Shown: one piece after another, positions 1-8,376 of the stretch
Position numbering within the stretch: the first letter of the stretch is position 1
Layout of the letters: every line of letters starts with the position of its first letter
Assembly (NCBI GenBank): GCA_023440975.1
Contig: JAEZRD010000007.1
Coordinates: 1 to 47,890, forward strand
Reading direction: 5' to 3'
DNA from: Methanobacteriota archaeon
GTDB taxonomy: Archaea; Methanobacteriota; Methanobacteria; Methanobacteriales; Methanobacteriaceae
DNA: 47,890 nt
Notes under the pieces: generated by a model
The model's database searches: none
Seen by the model: only the letters and a program-made list of their open reading frames with translations
Told to the model about the DNA's origin: nothing
Position numbers and translations under genes: made by a program

Positions 1-1605
1 GCAGGAAGTCGAGCAGCTATAGAAGTAGCTAAAAAAGGACTAAAACCATTAATCGTTTCAAAAGGACTTTCATTTAAATCTGGATGTACTGGAATGGCTG
101 AAGGAGGATATAATGCAGCAATAGGTGCTGTAAATCCTGAAGACACTAAAGAAATTCATTTTAACGATACCTTAAAAGGAGGTAGTTATTTAAATGATTC
201 AGAATTAGTTGAAATTTTAGTAGATGAATCACCTGATAGATTATTAGATTTAGAAGAATACGGTGCATTATTTGACAGACAAGAAAATGGTAAACTTAAC
301 CAAAGACCTTTTGGTGGTCAAACATACCTACGAACATGCTTCCAAAGCGATAGAACCGGGCACGAAATAATAACCTCACTTAAAGAAGAAATCATTAAAA
401 GAAAAATTGAAACTATGGATGAAGTAATGATAACTTCATTAATATTAAGTGAAAACAATCAAAATTTTCCAAAAGTAATTGGAGCAGTAGGATTAAAATT
501 AAAAGACTCATCAACAATTTATTTCCAAGCTAAATCAGTTATAATAGCAAGCGGAGGAGCAGGACAACTCTATCCAGTAACATCCAATACAATCCAAAAA
601 AATGGAGATGGTTATGCCTTAGCATTTAATGCTGGAGCTGAAGTATTAGATATGGAAGAAGTTCAATTTCACCCCACAGGCATGATATTTCCAAAATCTA
701 AAGCAGGAGTACTCGTAACAGAAGCTGTTCGAGGAGAAGGAGGAATACTCTTAAATATAAATAACGAAAGATTTATGGAAAAATATGATCCAAGAAAAGA
801 ATTAGCAACCCGTGACGTAGTAGCTAGATCAATTTACAATGAAATTAGAGAAGGTAGAGGAACTGAAAAAGGTGGAGTGTATTTAGATATATCACATTTA
901 CCTGATGAACTTATAGATAAAAAACTAGAAACCATGGTAGAACAGTTTGCGGATGTTGGAGTAGATATTAAAAACGAAAAAATGGAAGTAGCACCCACAG
1001 CCCATCACTTTATGGGTGGATTAAAAATAGATCAAAATTGTAAAACTAATGTAGAAAATCTTTTTGCTGCAGGTGAAGTTTCTGGAGGAGTTCATGGTGC
1101 AAATAGATTAGGTGGAAATGCTTTAGCAGAAACACAAGTATTTGGATCAAGAGCTGGAGAAAATGCAGCAAAAATCTGCAAAAACTCTGAATTTGAAACT
1201 AATAATAAATTAGTAGAACAAGAGGAATCAAGAATAAAAAGTTTAATAAAAAAAGGTACTTACAATCCAGTAGATTTAAAACAAGAATTAAAAAATATAA
1301 TGTGGAATGATGTATCTATAATTCGAAACGAAAAAGGATTAAACAAAGCATTAAAAAACATATTAAACTTAGAAAAAAAGACAAAAGATATGAACATTCC
1401 AGACTTAAAACAATATAACAAATCATTGATAGATGGATTAGAATTAATCAATATGATTGATGTAGCAAAATTAGTTGTAAAATCAGCCATTATAAGAAGA
1501 GAAAGTCGTGGAGCTCATTTTAGAGAAGATTTTCCTGAAACAAAAGATGAATGGAAAAAAAGTATTGTTATGAGTCAATATAATATAAGATTCTTACAAA
1601 GATAA
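1..1605 (+). CDS. tfrA: Thiol:fumarate reductase flavoprotein subunit (5'-truncated)
   Basis: FAD-binding subunit of the fumarate reductase/succinate dehydrogenase family. In Methanobacteriales the thiol:fumarate reductase reduces fumarate with coenzymes M and B as donors, giving succinate and the heterodisulfide. The frame is open from base 1 and the first residues read AGSRAAIEVAKKGLKPLIVS, the end of the FAD dinucleotide-binding motif, so only a short N-terminal piece is missing; the ATG at 94 is internal. Family signatures are visible: HPTGM (about nt 670), RGEGG (about nt 733), HHFMGG (about nt 1003) and GEVSGGVHGANRLGGN (nt 1075-1122), followed by the C-terminal helical domain. The iron-sulfur/Cys-rich subunit TfrB is not in this window. 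The succinate dehydrogenase or L-aspartate oxidase families are alternatives, but the methanogen context favours TfrA. Confidence 0.85.
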   Translation, partial: AGSRAAIEVAKKGLKPLIVSKGLSFKSGCTGMAEGGYNAAIGAVNPEDTKEIHFNDTLKGGSYLNDSELVEILVDESPDRLLDLEEYGALFDRQENGKLNQRPFGGQTYLRTCFQSDRTGHEIITSLKEEIIKRKIETMDEVMITSLILSENNQNFPKVIGAVGLKLKDSSTIYFQAKSVIIASGGAGQLYPVTSNTIQKNGDGYALAFNAGAEVLDMEEVQFHPTGMIFPKSKAGVLVTEAVRGEGGILLNINNERFMEKYDPRKELATRDVVARSIYNEIREGRGTEKGGVYLDISHLPDELIDKKLETMVEQFADVGVDIKNEKMEVAPTAHHFMGGLKIDQNCKTNVENLFAAGEVSGGVHGANRLGGNALAETQVFGSRAGENAAKICKNSEFETNNKLVEQEESRIKSLIKKGTYNPVDLKQELKNIMWNDVSIIRNEKGLNKALKNILNLEKKTKDMNIPDLKQYNKSLIDGLELINMIDVAKLVVKSAIIRRESRGAHFREDFPETKDEWKKSIVMSQYNIRFLQR

Positions 1606-1624
1606 AAAAATTGAAATTAAAACT

Positions 1625-1673
1625 GAAAGGTATAAATACTATTTTATACAAATAGAGTATTGCTATATATAAA
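1625..1673 (+). promoter_or_regulatory. Putative TATA boxes upstream of the 1724-1780 hairpin
   Basis: Two archaeal-type TATA candidates lie after tfrA: TATAAATA at 1631-1638, preceded by a purine-rich BRE-like GAAAGG, and TATATATAAA at 1664-1673. Either would place a transcription start at about 1657-1695, just before the hairpin. No open reading frame follows, so they may drive a non-coding RNA. In such AT-rich DNA, TATA-like strings also occur by chance. Confidence 0.3.
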
Positions 1674-1723
1674 ATAATATTATGTATAGTACTTTTTTTA
1701 AAAAATGGTGAAAAAAATGGTGG

Positions 1724-1780
1724 ATTAGGTTCGGGAAAATATGTTATTGTATTGGTGGTGCAATAACATATGAACCTAAT
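1724..1780 (+). ncRNA. Two-stem hairpin, candidate small structured RNA
   Basis: A 57-nt inverted repeat with perfect arms. The outer stem ATTAGGTTC (1724-1732) pairs with GAACCTAAT (1772-1780). A six-base one-sided bulge GGGAAA (1733-1738) follows. The inner stem ATATGTTATTG (1739-1749) pairs with CAATAACATAT (1761-1771), closed by the 11-nt loop TATTGGTGGTG. That is 20 paired bases without mismatch in a gene-free gap, with TATA-like boxes before it and a terminator-like hairpin after it. It does not fold as a tRNA. I do not recognise the family; it could be a small RNA, a processing or stability element of tfrA mRNA, or a miniature mobile-element relic. The DNA is palindromic, so the strand is not certain. 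Confidence 0.45.
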
Positions 1781-1833
1781 ATAAAAAAATACTAATTTTA
1801 AAATTACTAATCCATAAAATATAAATTTTAACT

Positions 1834-1861
1834 AATCTATAGAGAAATTTATAGATTTTTT
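1834..1861 (+). terminator. Hairpin plus T-run
   Basis: AATCTATA (1834-1841) pairs with TATAGATT (1850-1857) across an 8-nt loop, and T residues run to 1861. It lies between the tfrA/hairpin side and the oppositely oriented dadD stop, so it may end the rightward transcript. Archaeal termination depends mainly on the T-run. Confidence 0.4.
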
Positions 1862-1893
1862 AATAAAAAAAATAAAAAAATAAATAATTAAAT

Positions 1894-3198
1894 TTATAAA
1901 GATTTCATTTCTTCAATTGCTTCACTAGCAAGATTCATTATTTTTTCTTCATCTAAAAATGTTAATTTTCTATTTTCCATTAAAATTTGCCCATTACAAA
2001 TAGTAGTTAAAACATCAGACCCATTAGCAGAATAAACAATATTAGAACTAGGAATATTACTAGCAGGAGTCATATTAATAGATTTTTTATCAAGCAAAAT
2101 TAAATCAGCTTTTTTTCCTACCTCAACAGAACCAATATTATTATCTAAACCTAATGCCTTAGCCCCATTAATTGTAGCCATGTTAAATACTTCATCTGCA
2201 GGTAAAACTTTTGGATCTAAAGTATTAACTTTTTGAAGAAGAGAAACAAACTTCATTTCTTCAAATAAATCAAGATTATTATTAGAAGCAACACCATCAG
2301 TTCCTATAGAAACATTAATATCATTATTGATCAATTTATAAACAGGAGATATACCAGATGCTAATTTCATATTACTGCATGGATTATGAGACACTTGAAC
2401 ATTACTTTCTTTTAAAATATTAATCTCATTATCAGATAACCAAACACAATGAGCAGCTAAAACATCAGAATCTAAAAAGTTTAAACTATCTAAATACTCA
2501 AATGGTCTCATACCTGTTGCTTCAATAACATCATTTATTTCTTTCTGAGTTTCATTCATATGAATATGGATTCCAACATTATATTTATTTGCTTCTTCTC
2601 TAACTCTTTCTAAAAGCTCTTTTGAGCAAGTGAAAGTTGAATGTGGACCAAATCTACAAGTAATTCTTCCATCAGCAGTATTGTTAAAATCTTTGATTAA
2701 ATCAATATTTTCCTTAAATTCATTTTCTCTTTTTTCAGCATCCCCAAAATCAATCATACCATAAGATAAAACTCCTCTTATACCTGCTTTATCTATAGCC
2801 TGAGCAACACTACTCATATAAAAATACATATCATTAAAAGTAGTAGTACCTGATTTAATCATTTCAACAGCAGCAAAAAGAGCCCCAATATAACAATAAT
2901 TAGCATTTAAATGAGATTCCATAGGCCAAATATTATCATTTAACCAAGTATCGAGCTCAAGATCATCAGCTAAACCCCTAAATAAATTCATTGAAATATG
3001 ATTATGAGTATTAACCAATCCGGGCATCAGAAATTGATTAGTTCCATCTATAACTTTATCTGCACTTACATCAATTTTATCATCTATTTTGACAATTTTA
3101 TCATTTTCAATTAAAACAGAACCATTAAATTCCCTTACATTATTTGAATTAGGATTTAATATAGTAGTATCTTTAATTAATATAGTTTTAGTTTCCAT
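1894..3198 (-). CDS. dadD: 5'-deoxyadenosine deaminase, amidohydrolase family
   Basis: Metal-dependent amidohydrolase of the MtaD/DadD family. The methanogen enzyme deaminates 5'-deoxyadenosine (from radical SAM reactions), S-adenosylhomocysteine and methylthioadenosine for recycling. Visible motifs are the N-terminal metal-binding HNH in VNTHNHISMNLFRGLADD, then HIHMNETQ, AAHCVWL and the C-terminal GTDGVASNN, in the order expected for the family. The length (434 aa) is usual. I start at the ATG at 3198 because GGTG lies five bases upstream; a GTG two codons earlier overlaps that ribosome binding site. The gene is transcribed away from hisG, with 137 bp between them. Which adenosyl substrate is preferred cannot be read from sequence. 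Confidence 0.85.
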   Translation of the reverse strand: METKTILIKDTTILNPNSNNVREFNGSVLIENDKIVKIDDKIDVSADKVIDGTNQFLMPGLVNTHNHISMNLFRGLADDLELDTWLNDNIWPMESHLNANYCYIGALFAAVEMIKSGTTTFNDMYFYMSSVAQAIDKAGIRGVLSYGMIDFGDAEKRENEFKENIDLIKDFNNTADGRITCRFGPHSTFTCSKELLERVREEANKYNVGIHIHMNETQKEINDVIEATGMRPFEYLDSLNFLDSDVLAAHCVWLSDNEINILKESNVQVSHNPCSNMKLASGISPVYKLINNDINVSIGTDGVASNNNLDLFEEMKFVSLLQKVNTLDPKVLPADEVFNMATINGAKALGLDNNIGSVEVGKKADLILLDKKSINMTPASNIPSSNIVYSANGSDVLTTICNGQILMENRKLTFLDEEKIMNLASEAIEEMKSL

Positions 3199-3273
3199 TA
3201 ACACACCAAAATTTAATTATATATTAATCTATATGCCGTCTTATTATAAATAAATTATAATCAAATATTTATA

Positions 3274-3284
3274 CAATATAAAAG
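3274..3284 (+). promoter_or_regulatory. Putative TATA box of the hisG operon
   Basis: CAATATAAAAG lies about 55 bases before the hisG ATG, allowing a roughly 30-base leader that includes the GGAG ribosome binding site at 3320-3323. It is supported only by position and composition. Confidence 0.35.
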
Positions 3285-3335
3285 AAAATAAAATTATAAT
3301 ACTGAAAAATAAATATTTAGGAGAAATATCTAAAA

Positions 3336-4199
3336 ATGAAACTTATAATCGCAATACCCTCAAAAGGTAGAATTAGTGATCCATCAATTAATATGCTTGA
3401 ACAAGCGGGATTAGGATTAAAAGATGCGACAAATAGAAAACTATTCTCATCAACATATAATGAAAATATAGATGTTATGTTTGCAAGAGCTGCAGATATT
3501 CCTGAATTCGTTTCTGAAGGAATAGTTGATATGGGAATAACAGGTTTAGATTTAATAAAAGAAAATAATGCAGATGTTAAAATTTTAACAGATTTAAATT
3601 TTGGACAAACAAAACTCGTTTTAGCATCCCCTGAAGAATCCAATATAAATAAATGCACTGATTTAAAAAATGGAATGGCAATAGCAACCGAATTTCCTAA
3701 TTTAACAAAAAAATATTTAAAATCAAAAAATTTAAATTTAAAAATAGTTAAACTAACAGGTTCGACTGAAATAGCACCATTCATAGGTGTAGCTGATGCT
3801 ATAACAGATTTAACTAGTACAGGAACTACTTTAGCAATGAACCATTTAAAAATAGTTGATACTATACTAGAAAGCTCTATTAAACTTATTACTAATAAAA
3901 AAAGTTATAATGAAAAACAAATATTGATTGATGAAATCACAACAAGTATTTGTGGAGTACTTGATGCTAAAAATCAAAAATTAATAATGATGAATGTGGC
4001 TAGTAAAGATTTAAATAAAGTTAAAAAAGTAATGCCGGCTATGACAGGGCCTACAATATCAGAAGTATTATCAGAAGAAGACACAGTAGCAGTCCAAGCT
4101 GTAGTTAGTGAAGAAGAAGTTTTTGAATTAATAAATAAATTAAGAAGAGCAGGAGCTCACGATATATTAGTAGTCCCAATTGAAAGAATTATTAAATAG
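3336..4199 (+). CDS. hisG: ATP phosphoribosyltransferase, long form
   Basis: First enzyme of histidine synthesis, joining ATP and PRPP to give phosphoribosyl-ATP. The N-terminal MKLIIAIPSKGRISDPSINM is the characteristic start, and the PRPP-binding region LTGSTEIAPFIGVADAITDL sits at about residues 140-160. At 287 aa it is the long form, with a C-terminal regulatory domain from about residue 210 (MMNVASKDLNKVKKVMPAMT onward) that in the family mediates histidine feedback. This form works without HisZ. A GGAG lies 12 bases before the ATG. It heads a tight + strand run with the hydrolase-family, flavodoxin and pyrB genes; no other his gene is nearby, as is common in methanogens. Confidence 0.93.
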   Translation: MKLIIAIPSKGRISDPSINMLEQAGLGLKDATNRKLFSSTYNENIDVMFARAADIPEFVSEGIVDMGITGLDLIKENNADVKILTDLNFGQTKLVLASPEESNINKCTDLKNGMAIATEFPNLTKKYLKSKNLNLKIVKLTGSTEIAPFIGVADAITDLTSTGTTLAMNHLKIVDTILESSIKLITNKKSYNEKQILIDEITTSICGVLDAKNQKLIMMNVASKDLNKVKKVMPAMTGPTISEVLSEEDTVAVQAVVSEEEVFELINKLRRAGAHDILVVPIERIIK

Positions 4200-4212
4200 T
4201 GTGGAATTTAAA

Positions 4213-5019
4213 ATGAAATTTTTAAGATTTAAAAATCAGAATAAAATAAAAACAGGTTATTTTGATGGTAAAAAAGTTATTGAACTTAAAAAAGATATTT
4301 TAAACTACTTTAACATTAATATAAATGATTTAAAAAATGATATGATAAAATCTCATTCATTAGAAGATATTAAAATTATAAATCCTGTAGAACCTTCTAA
4401 AATTGTATGTATTGGATTAAATTACAAAGATCATGCTAAAGAAATGAATTTAAAACTTCCAAATGAACCTAGATTATTTATAAAACCTTCAACTACTGTT
4501 ATTGGGCATGAAGATAATATAATTTATCCACAAATATCTAATAGGGTGGATTATGAAGGAGAATTAGCAGTAGTTATAGGAAAAACAACAAAAAAAATAG
4601 GAATTAAAGAAGCTAAAAATTATATTTTTGGTTATACTAACATTAATGACGTAACAGCTAGAGATATTACAATAAATGATGAACAATGGACAAGAGGGAA
4701 AAGTTTTGACACATTTGCTCCAATAGGACCTTTTATTGAAACTGAAATGAATCCATTAAATCAAAATATAAAATTATTTGTAAACAATAAAATTAAACAA
4801 AATTCTAACACAAGTAATATGATATTTTCACCATATGAATTAGTAAAATACATATCTGATGTAATGACCTTAAATCCAGGCGATATTATAGCAACTGGAA
4901 CACCCCCAGGTGTTAGTTCAATGAACAAAGGAGATATAGTTAGTCTACAAATTGATAATATTGGAACCTTAACTAATTATTTAATAGAAGACACTACAAA
5001 ATTAGAGGATGAACTATGA
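4213..5019 (+). CDS. Fumarylacetoacetate hydrolase-family protein
   Basis: Member of the FAH fold family (acylpyruvate hydrolases, HpcE-type decarboxylases, oxaloacetate decarboxylases). The core starts near residue 75 with VCIGLNYKDHAKEMN. Metal-ligand motifs follow: DYEGELAVVIGK, NDVTARDI, GKSFDTFAPIGPFI and ATGTPPGV. The start at 4213 gives MKFLRFKNQNK and has GTGGAA upstream; an upstream in-frame ATG at 4180 lies inside hisG and is less likely. Length is 268 aa. The stop overlaps the flavodoxin start (ATGA), so the two are co-translated. The substrate is unknown; archaeal members may act on oxaloacetate or other 2-oxo acids, and nothing here decides it. Confidence 0.85.
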   Translation: MKFLRFKNQNKIKTGYFDGKKVIELKKDILNYFNININDLKNDMIKSHSLEDIKIINPVEPSKIVCIGLNYKDHAKEMNLKLPNEPRLFIKPSTTVIGHEDNIIYPQISNRVDYEGELAVVIGKTTKKIGIKEAKNYIFGYTNINDVTARDITINDEQWTRGKSFDTFAPIGPFIETEMNPLNQNIKLFVNNKIKQNSNTSNMIFSPYELVKYISDVMTLNPGDIIATGTPPGVSSMNKGDIVSLQIDNIGTLTNYLIEDTTKLEDEL

Positions 5020-5513
5020 AAACTGCAATAATTTATGGAACTACATATGGTACTACACATAAAGTTGCAAAAATATTATCAAACGGTATTAAAGGAGAGA
5101 GTGTGAGAATACCTATTAACAAAGCTAAACCAGCTTGTTTACAAAAATATGACTTTATAATTATTGGTGGATCTATTCATCGTGGACGAATTCAAAGTGA
5201 AATTAAACAATATACATCAAGAAATCTTAAAACATTACTAGGAAAAAATTTAGGATTATTCATCTTAACTAACAATGATAAAGATATAGAAAAATATTTT
5301 AGAGATTCTTTTACTAAAGGTCTTGTAGAATCTGCAAGAATTACAGGTAATTTTGGGAATGAAATTCATCCTGAAAAAGGTAATTTAGTTACTAAAAAAC
5401 TAATGAAAAATGAAATTGAGAGTTATCTGAAAAATGATGAAGAATTACCCTCATTAAAATATGAAAATATCCAAAATTTCATAAATGAAATAAATAAATT
5501 AAAAATTAGATAA
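5016..5513 (+). CDS. Flavodoxin-domain protein
   Basis: FMN-binding flavodoxin of 165 aa. The phosphate-binding loop is IIYGTTYGTTHKVAKIL (residues 4-20) and a second FMN loop is IIIGGSIHRGRIQSE (about residues 49-63). The latter resembles HemG-type flavodoxins (oxygen-independent protoporphyrinogen oxidase family), but methanogens have no need for protoporphyrin IX, so a general electron-transfer role is more likely. It overlaps the upstream hydrolase-family gene by four bases and ends two bases before the annotated pyrB ATG. Redox partner unknown. Confidence 0.8.
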   Translation: MKTAIIYGTTYGTTHKVAKILSNGIKGESVRIPINKAKPACLQKYDFIIIGGSIHRGRIQSEIKQYTSRNLKTLLGKNLGLFILTNNDKDIEKYFRDSFTKGLVESARITGNFGNEIHPEKGNLVTKKLMKNEIESYLKNDEELPSLKYENIQNFINEINKLKIR

Positions 5514-5515
5514 AA

Positions 5516-6460
5516 ATGAAAAGGGATTTGATTAAAATTTTCAATCTAAAAAATGTAATATCAATTAAAGACTTCAATAAAGAAGACATAAATTTTATAT
5601 TAGACGAAGCTAGCAAATTAGAAAATATCGCCAAATCACGTGAGAAATCTGATGTATTATCAGGTAAAATACTTGGAATGATGTTTTTTGAACCATCTAC
5701 AAGAACACGTTTATCTTTTGAAACCGCAATGAAAAGATTAGGAGGGAATTGTATTGGTTTTCAAAACAGTGATACTAGCTCTGTAGCAAAAGGTGAAAGT
5801 TTAGCTGACACATCAAAAATGTTAGAAAGTTATGCAGATGCAATAGTTATAAGACATGATTTAGAAGGTGTGTCAAAATTTATATCAGAAATAGTTGATG
5901 TTCCAGTAATAAATGCTGGTGATGGTGCTGGACAACATCCAACTCAAACATTATTAGATCTTTATACCATGAAAAAACATTTTGGAACTATTGAAAATTT
6001 AAATGTTGCTTTAATAGGAGACTTAAAATATGGTAGAACTGTACACTCTTTAGTATATGCATTAGCTATGTACGGTGCTAAAATGACATTTGTATCTCCT
6101 GAAGAATTGAAGATGCCTAAAAATGTTATTCATGATTTAGAAAAAAATAATATAAATATTAAAGAAACAACAGATATTAAAGATGTTATTAATGATGTAG
6201 ATGTTTTATATGTTACTAGAATACAAAAAGAACGTTTTCCAGATATTGAAGACTATTTAAAAATAAAAGGAGCATATTTAATAAATAAGGAGTTAATAAA
6301 AGATAAAGATTTAATAGTAATGCATCCATTGCCACGTATTGATGAAATATCTACAGATGTAGATAATACTAAATATAATAAGTACTTTGAGCAAGCTTAT
6401 AATGCTATTCCCGTTAGAATGGCTATACTAAAGAATATTATAAAAAATTATGAAAAATAA
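5516..6460 (+). CDS. pyrB: Aspartate carbamoyltransferase catalytic chain
   Basis: Catalyses carbamoyl phosphate plus aspartate to N-carbamoylaspartate in pyrimidine synthesis. The carbamoyl-phosphate motif FEPSTRTRLSFETAMKRLGG is at about residues 58-77, and HPTQTLLDLYT and the C-terminal HPLPRIDEISTDVD are present. Length is 314 aa. The regulatory chain PyrI is not nearby and must be encoded elsewhere. The ATG at 5516 follows the flavodoxin stop by two bases and has no ribosome binding site; AAGGGA at 5521-5526 lies inside the frame, seven codons before the conserved FNLKNVISI stretch, so the true start could be a non-standard codon near 5537 or the gene may rely on coupling. Confidence 0.93.
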   Translation: MKRDLIKIFNLKNVISIKDFNKEDINFILDEASKLENIAKSREKSDVLSGKILGMMFFEPSTRTRLSFETAMKRLGGNCIGFQNSDTSSVAKGESLADTSKMLESYADAIVIRHDLEGVSKFISEIVDVPVINAGDGAGQHPTQTLLDLYTMKKHFGTIENLNVALIGDLKYGRTVHSLVYALAMYGAKMTFVSPEELKMPKNVIHDLEKNNINIKETTDIKDVINDVDVLYVTRIQKERFPDIEDYLKIKGAYLINKELIKDKDLIVMHPLPRIDEISTDVDNTKYNKYFEQAYNAIPVRMAILKNIIKNYEK

Positions 6461-6465
6461 TAGAT

Positions 6466-7617
6466 TTAAATAGAGTACAAAGTACTCTCTAATAAATCGT
6501 TGTCACATTGTAAAGAAATAATATTTGTTCTACCTTTACCTCGACCTCTTGAAATTGTATTTGTAGATATTATTCCAAGCATTTCTAATTCATTAATAAA
6601 ATCAAAAATTCGTCTATATGTAACAGAATCTCCTTTAGAAACTAATTTGTATGCATCATATAATTTTCCTGATGTAATTTCTTCATTTTCTTTAGTAAGA
6701 TTTAATAAAGCTTCAAGTACTCTTTGTTGTTGAGTAGGTAATGTAACTATAATATCTGTTATTTTATTATGTTCAATTCTATCTTTAGCTTCTCTAACAA
6801 AACTACCATGAATAACATTAGAATCACGTTCATCAGCTAACTCACCAGCAGTTCTTAATAAATCTAGAGCATATCTAGCATCTCCTTCTTCTTTAGCAGC
6901 CATAGCAGAACATAAAGGAATTACATCATCATCTAAAACACCCTCATCAAAAGATAATTTAGATCTTTCTCTTAATATATCAGATAATTGGTCCGCATTA
7001 TAAGGTGGAAATACTATTTCACGATCTCTTAAACTACTCATCACTCTAGGTTTTATAAATTTTTTAAAATCTAAATAATTACTAATTGATAAAATAGACA
7101 CATTTTCAGTACGGGTTAATGTGTAAAGAATACCATCCCCATCTTTTTCAAGCAATATATCTATTTCATCTAAAATAACTATTAAAATTAATTTTTTTCC
7201 AAAAGCATTAGTTTTAAAAATATCTCTAAAAGTATTTATAACTTCAGCCTTTGTCCATCCTCTATGTGGAACATCTCTACCTAATTTTTGGCATAAATGA
7301 GCAATTACTTGATATTCTGTAGTATAATCTGTACATCTAATATATTCAACTTTTATAAAAACATCTTTAGTTGAAGCTGCTTCCTTTAATTGTTCTTTAG
7401 CAAATTTAGCAGCTGCTGTTTTTCCGGTTCCAGTTTTTCCATAAATAGTTATATCTGAGGGAGTAACATTATTTAATGCTTCAACCCAATATTTTGCAAT
7501 TGATGTTATTTGTTCTCTTCTGTGTGGTAAATGTTCTGGGAGAAATCTATGATCTAAAGGCTTAATATCTCTAAATACGGAATCTTCTCCTTCTAAATTG
7601 TCAAATATATTAGTCAT
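6466..7617 (-). CDS. cdc6: ORC1-type DNA replication initiator
   Basis: Archaeal Orc1/Cdc6 AAA+ protein that binds origin recognition boxes and recruits MCM. The Walker A motif GKTGTGKT is at residues 60-67 and Walker B ILDEID at about 148-153. Sensor and lid regions follow, and the C-terminal winged helix begins near residue 290 (TLPTQQQRVLEALLNL). Length is 383 aa. The start has GGCGATG immediately before the ATG. It is transcribed away from an 801-bp gap carrying origin recognition boxes, the usual initiator-origin arrangement. Its 3' end is 5 bp from the pyrB stop, convergent. Confidence 0.93.
   Translation of the reverse strand: MTNIFDNLEGEDSVFRDIKPLDHRFLPEHLPHRREQITSIAKYWVEALNNVTPSDITIYGKTGTGKTAAAKFAKEQLKEAASTKDVFIKVEYIRCTDYTTEYQVIAHLCQKLGRDVPHRGWTKAEVINTFRDIFKTNAFGKKLILIVILDEIDILLEKDGDGILYTLTRTENVSILSISNYLDFKKFIKPRVMSSLRDREIVFPPYNADQLSDILRERSKLSFDEGVLDDDVIPLCSAMAAKEEGDARYALDLLRTAGELADERDSNVIHGSFVREAKDRIEHNKITDIIVTLPTQQQRVLEALLNLTKENEEITSGKLYDAYKLVSKGDSVTYRRIFDFINELEMLGIISTNTISRGRGKGRTNIISLQCDNDLLESTLYSI
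6472..6488. terminator. Perfect hairpin between convergent pyrB and cdc6
   Basis: AGAGTAC (6472-6478), AAA loop, GTACTCT (6482-6488). It lies in the last codons of cdc6 and just after pyrB. On the cdc6 strand a T-rich stretch follows, so it may help end that transcript; on the pyrB strand no T-run follows. It may be a chance palindrome in coding sequence. Confidence 0.3.
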
Positions 7618-7708
7618 TTCATCGCCATAAATTATTTAATTAAGAATTTTAAATTTTATAAATTTTATCTTTTTTATAAGAATAAAAATCAGATTGAAAT
7701 TAGAATAA

Positions 7709-7781
7709 TTTCAACTGTAACTTCATACACATTATTTATGTTATAATAATATTTAAACCTTATGTAAAATTTCAACTGTAA
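7709..7781 (+). repeat. Two variant origin recognition boxes
   Basis: TTTCAACTGTAA occurs at 7709-7720 and again at 7770-7781, 61 bp apart. Each differs from the exact boxes at one position (C for G). Both are on the cdc6-proximal side of the A/T-only stretches and may also sit in the cdc6 promoter region, where initiator binding could autoregulate the gene. Confidence 0.65.
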
Positions 7782-7968
7782 TTAAATTTAAAATTATAAA
7801 ATTTATAAAATTAAATAAAAAAATTTAAATTAAATCCAATATATGTAAATAAATATCTTTATTTTAGCTAAAAATAAAGTGTCTATAGAGTATATTATAA
7901 TTAAATAATTTATAAGATTATTAAAAATTTTTTTTAAAAATAAATTTAAAAATAATAATAATAAATTT
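7779..7968. other. A/T-only stretches, candidate duplex-unwinding element
   Basis: Bases 7779-7835 (57 bp) and 7917-7968 (52 bp) contain no G or C, and the DNA between them is nearly as AT-rich. They lie between the variant box pair and the exact boxes, where an unwinding element would be expected. The role is inferred from composition and position. Confidence 0.5.
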
Positions 7969-7986
7969 CAAAATTCCAGACATGTA

Positions 7987-8209
7987 TTTCAAGTGTAAAA
8001 TTTAAAAATTAATAAAAAATTTTTAATAATTATACAATTTAAAAATTTAAAAATTAAATATCATAAAATCTTTAAAATCCAAATAAAATGAATAAAAATC
8101 CTTATTAAAATTGAATCTTAGAAAAATTTAAAAGAGACAGAGATGTATTTCAAGTGTAAATAATTATCTTAAAAAAACTGAAAATGAAGACATATATTTC
8201 AAGTGTAAA
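7987..8209 (+). repeat. Three exact origin recognition boxes
   Basis: TTTCAAGTGTAAA occurs at 7987-7999, 8148-8160 and 8197-8209, all in one orientation. The match extends leftwards: the copies are preceded by GACATGTA, AGATGTA and GACATATA, and two are followed by TAATT. This gives an element of about 20-25 bp rather than 13. Spacing is 161 bp and then 49 bp. Confidence 0.85.
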
Positions 8210-8285
8210 TAATTTTTAAAAAATAATTAATTAAGGTTTAAATTCAAAAATAAAGATAAAGAAGTAAGTAAATTCAACATTTATT

Positions 8286-8376
8286 TTTCAAGTATGAGAG
8301 GTCAATTTCAACTTTTTTATCAAATGAAATACACCTCTTAAGTCTTAATATATCGAAAAATATGTTTCACTTGAAA
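8286..8376. repeat. Degenerate and inverted box copies with AGAGGT/ACCTCT arms
   Basis: TTTCAAGTATGA (8286-8297) is a degenerate forward box. TTTCACTTGAAA (8365-8376) resembles the inverted box TTTACACTTGAAA with one base missing, and lies in the near-palindrome GTTTCACTTGAAAC. Between them AGAGGT (8297-8302) and ACCTCT (8333-8338) form an inverted repeat. Opposed boxes at the far edge of an origin are common in archaea. Confidence 0.5.

Noticed and set aside
1724..1780. tRNA-like gene, because GGTTCGGGAAA resembles a T-arm
   Set aside because: The arms form one long bulged hairpin, with no cloverleaf, anticodon arm or acceptor end.
7709..8209. CRISPR array formed by the repeated TTTCAA(G/C)TGTAA motif
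   Set aside because: Repeats are only 12-13 bp with irregular spacing (49-206 bp), no cas genes are near, and the motif matches an archaeal origin box.
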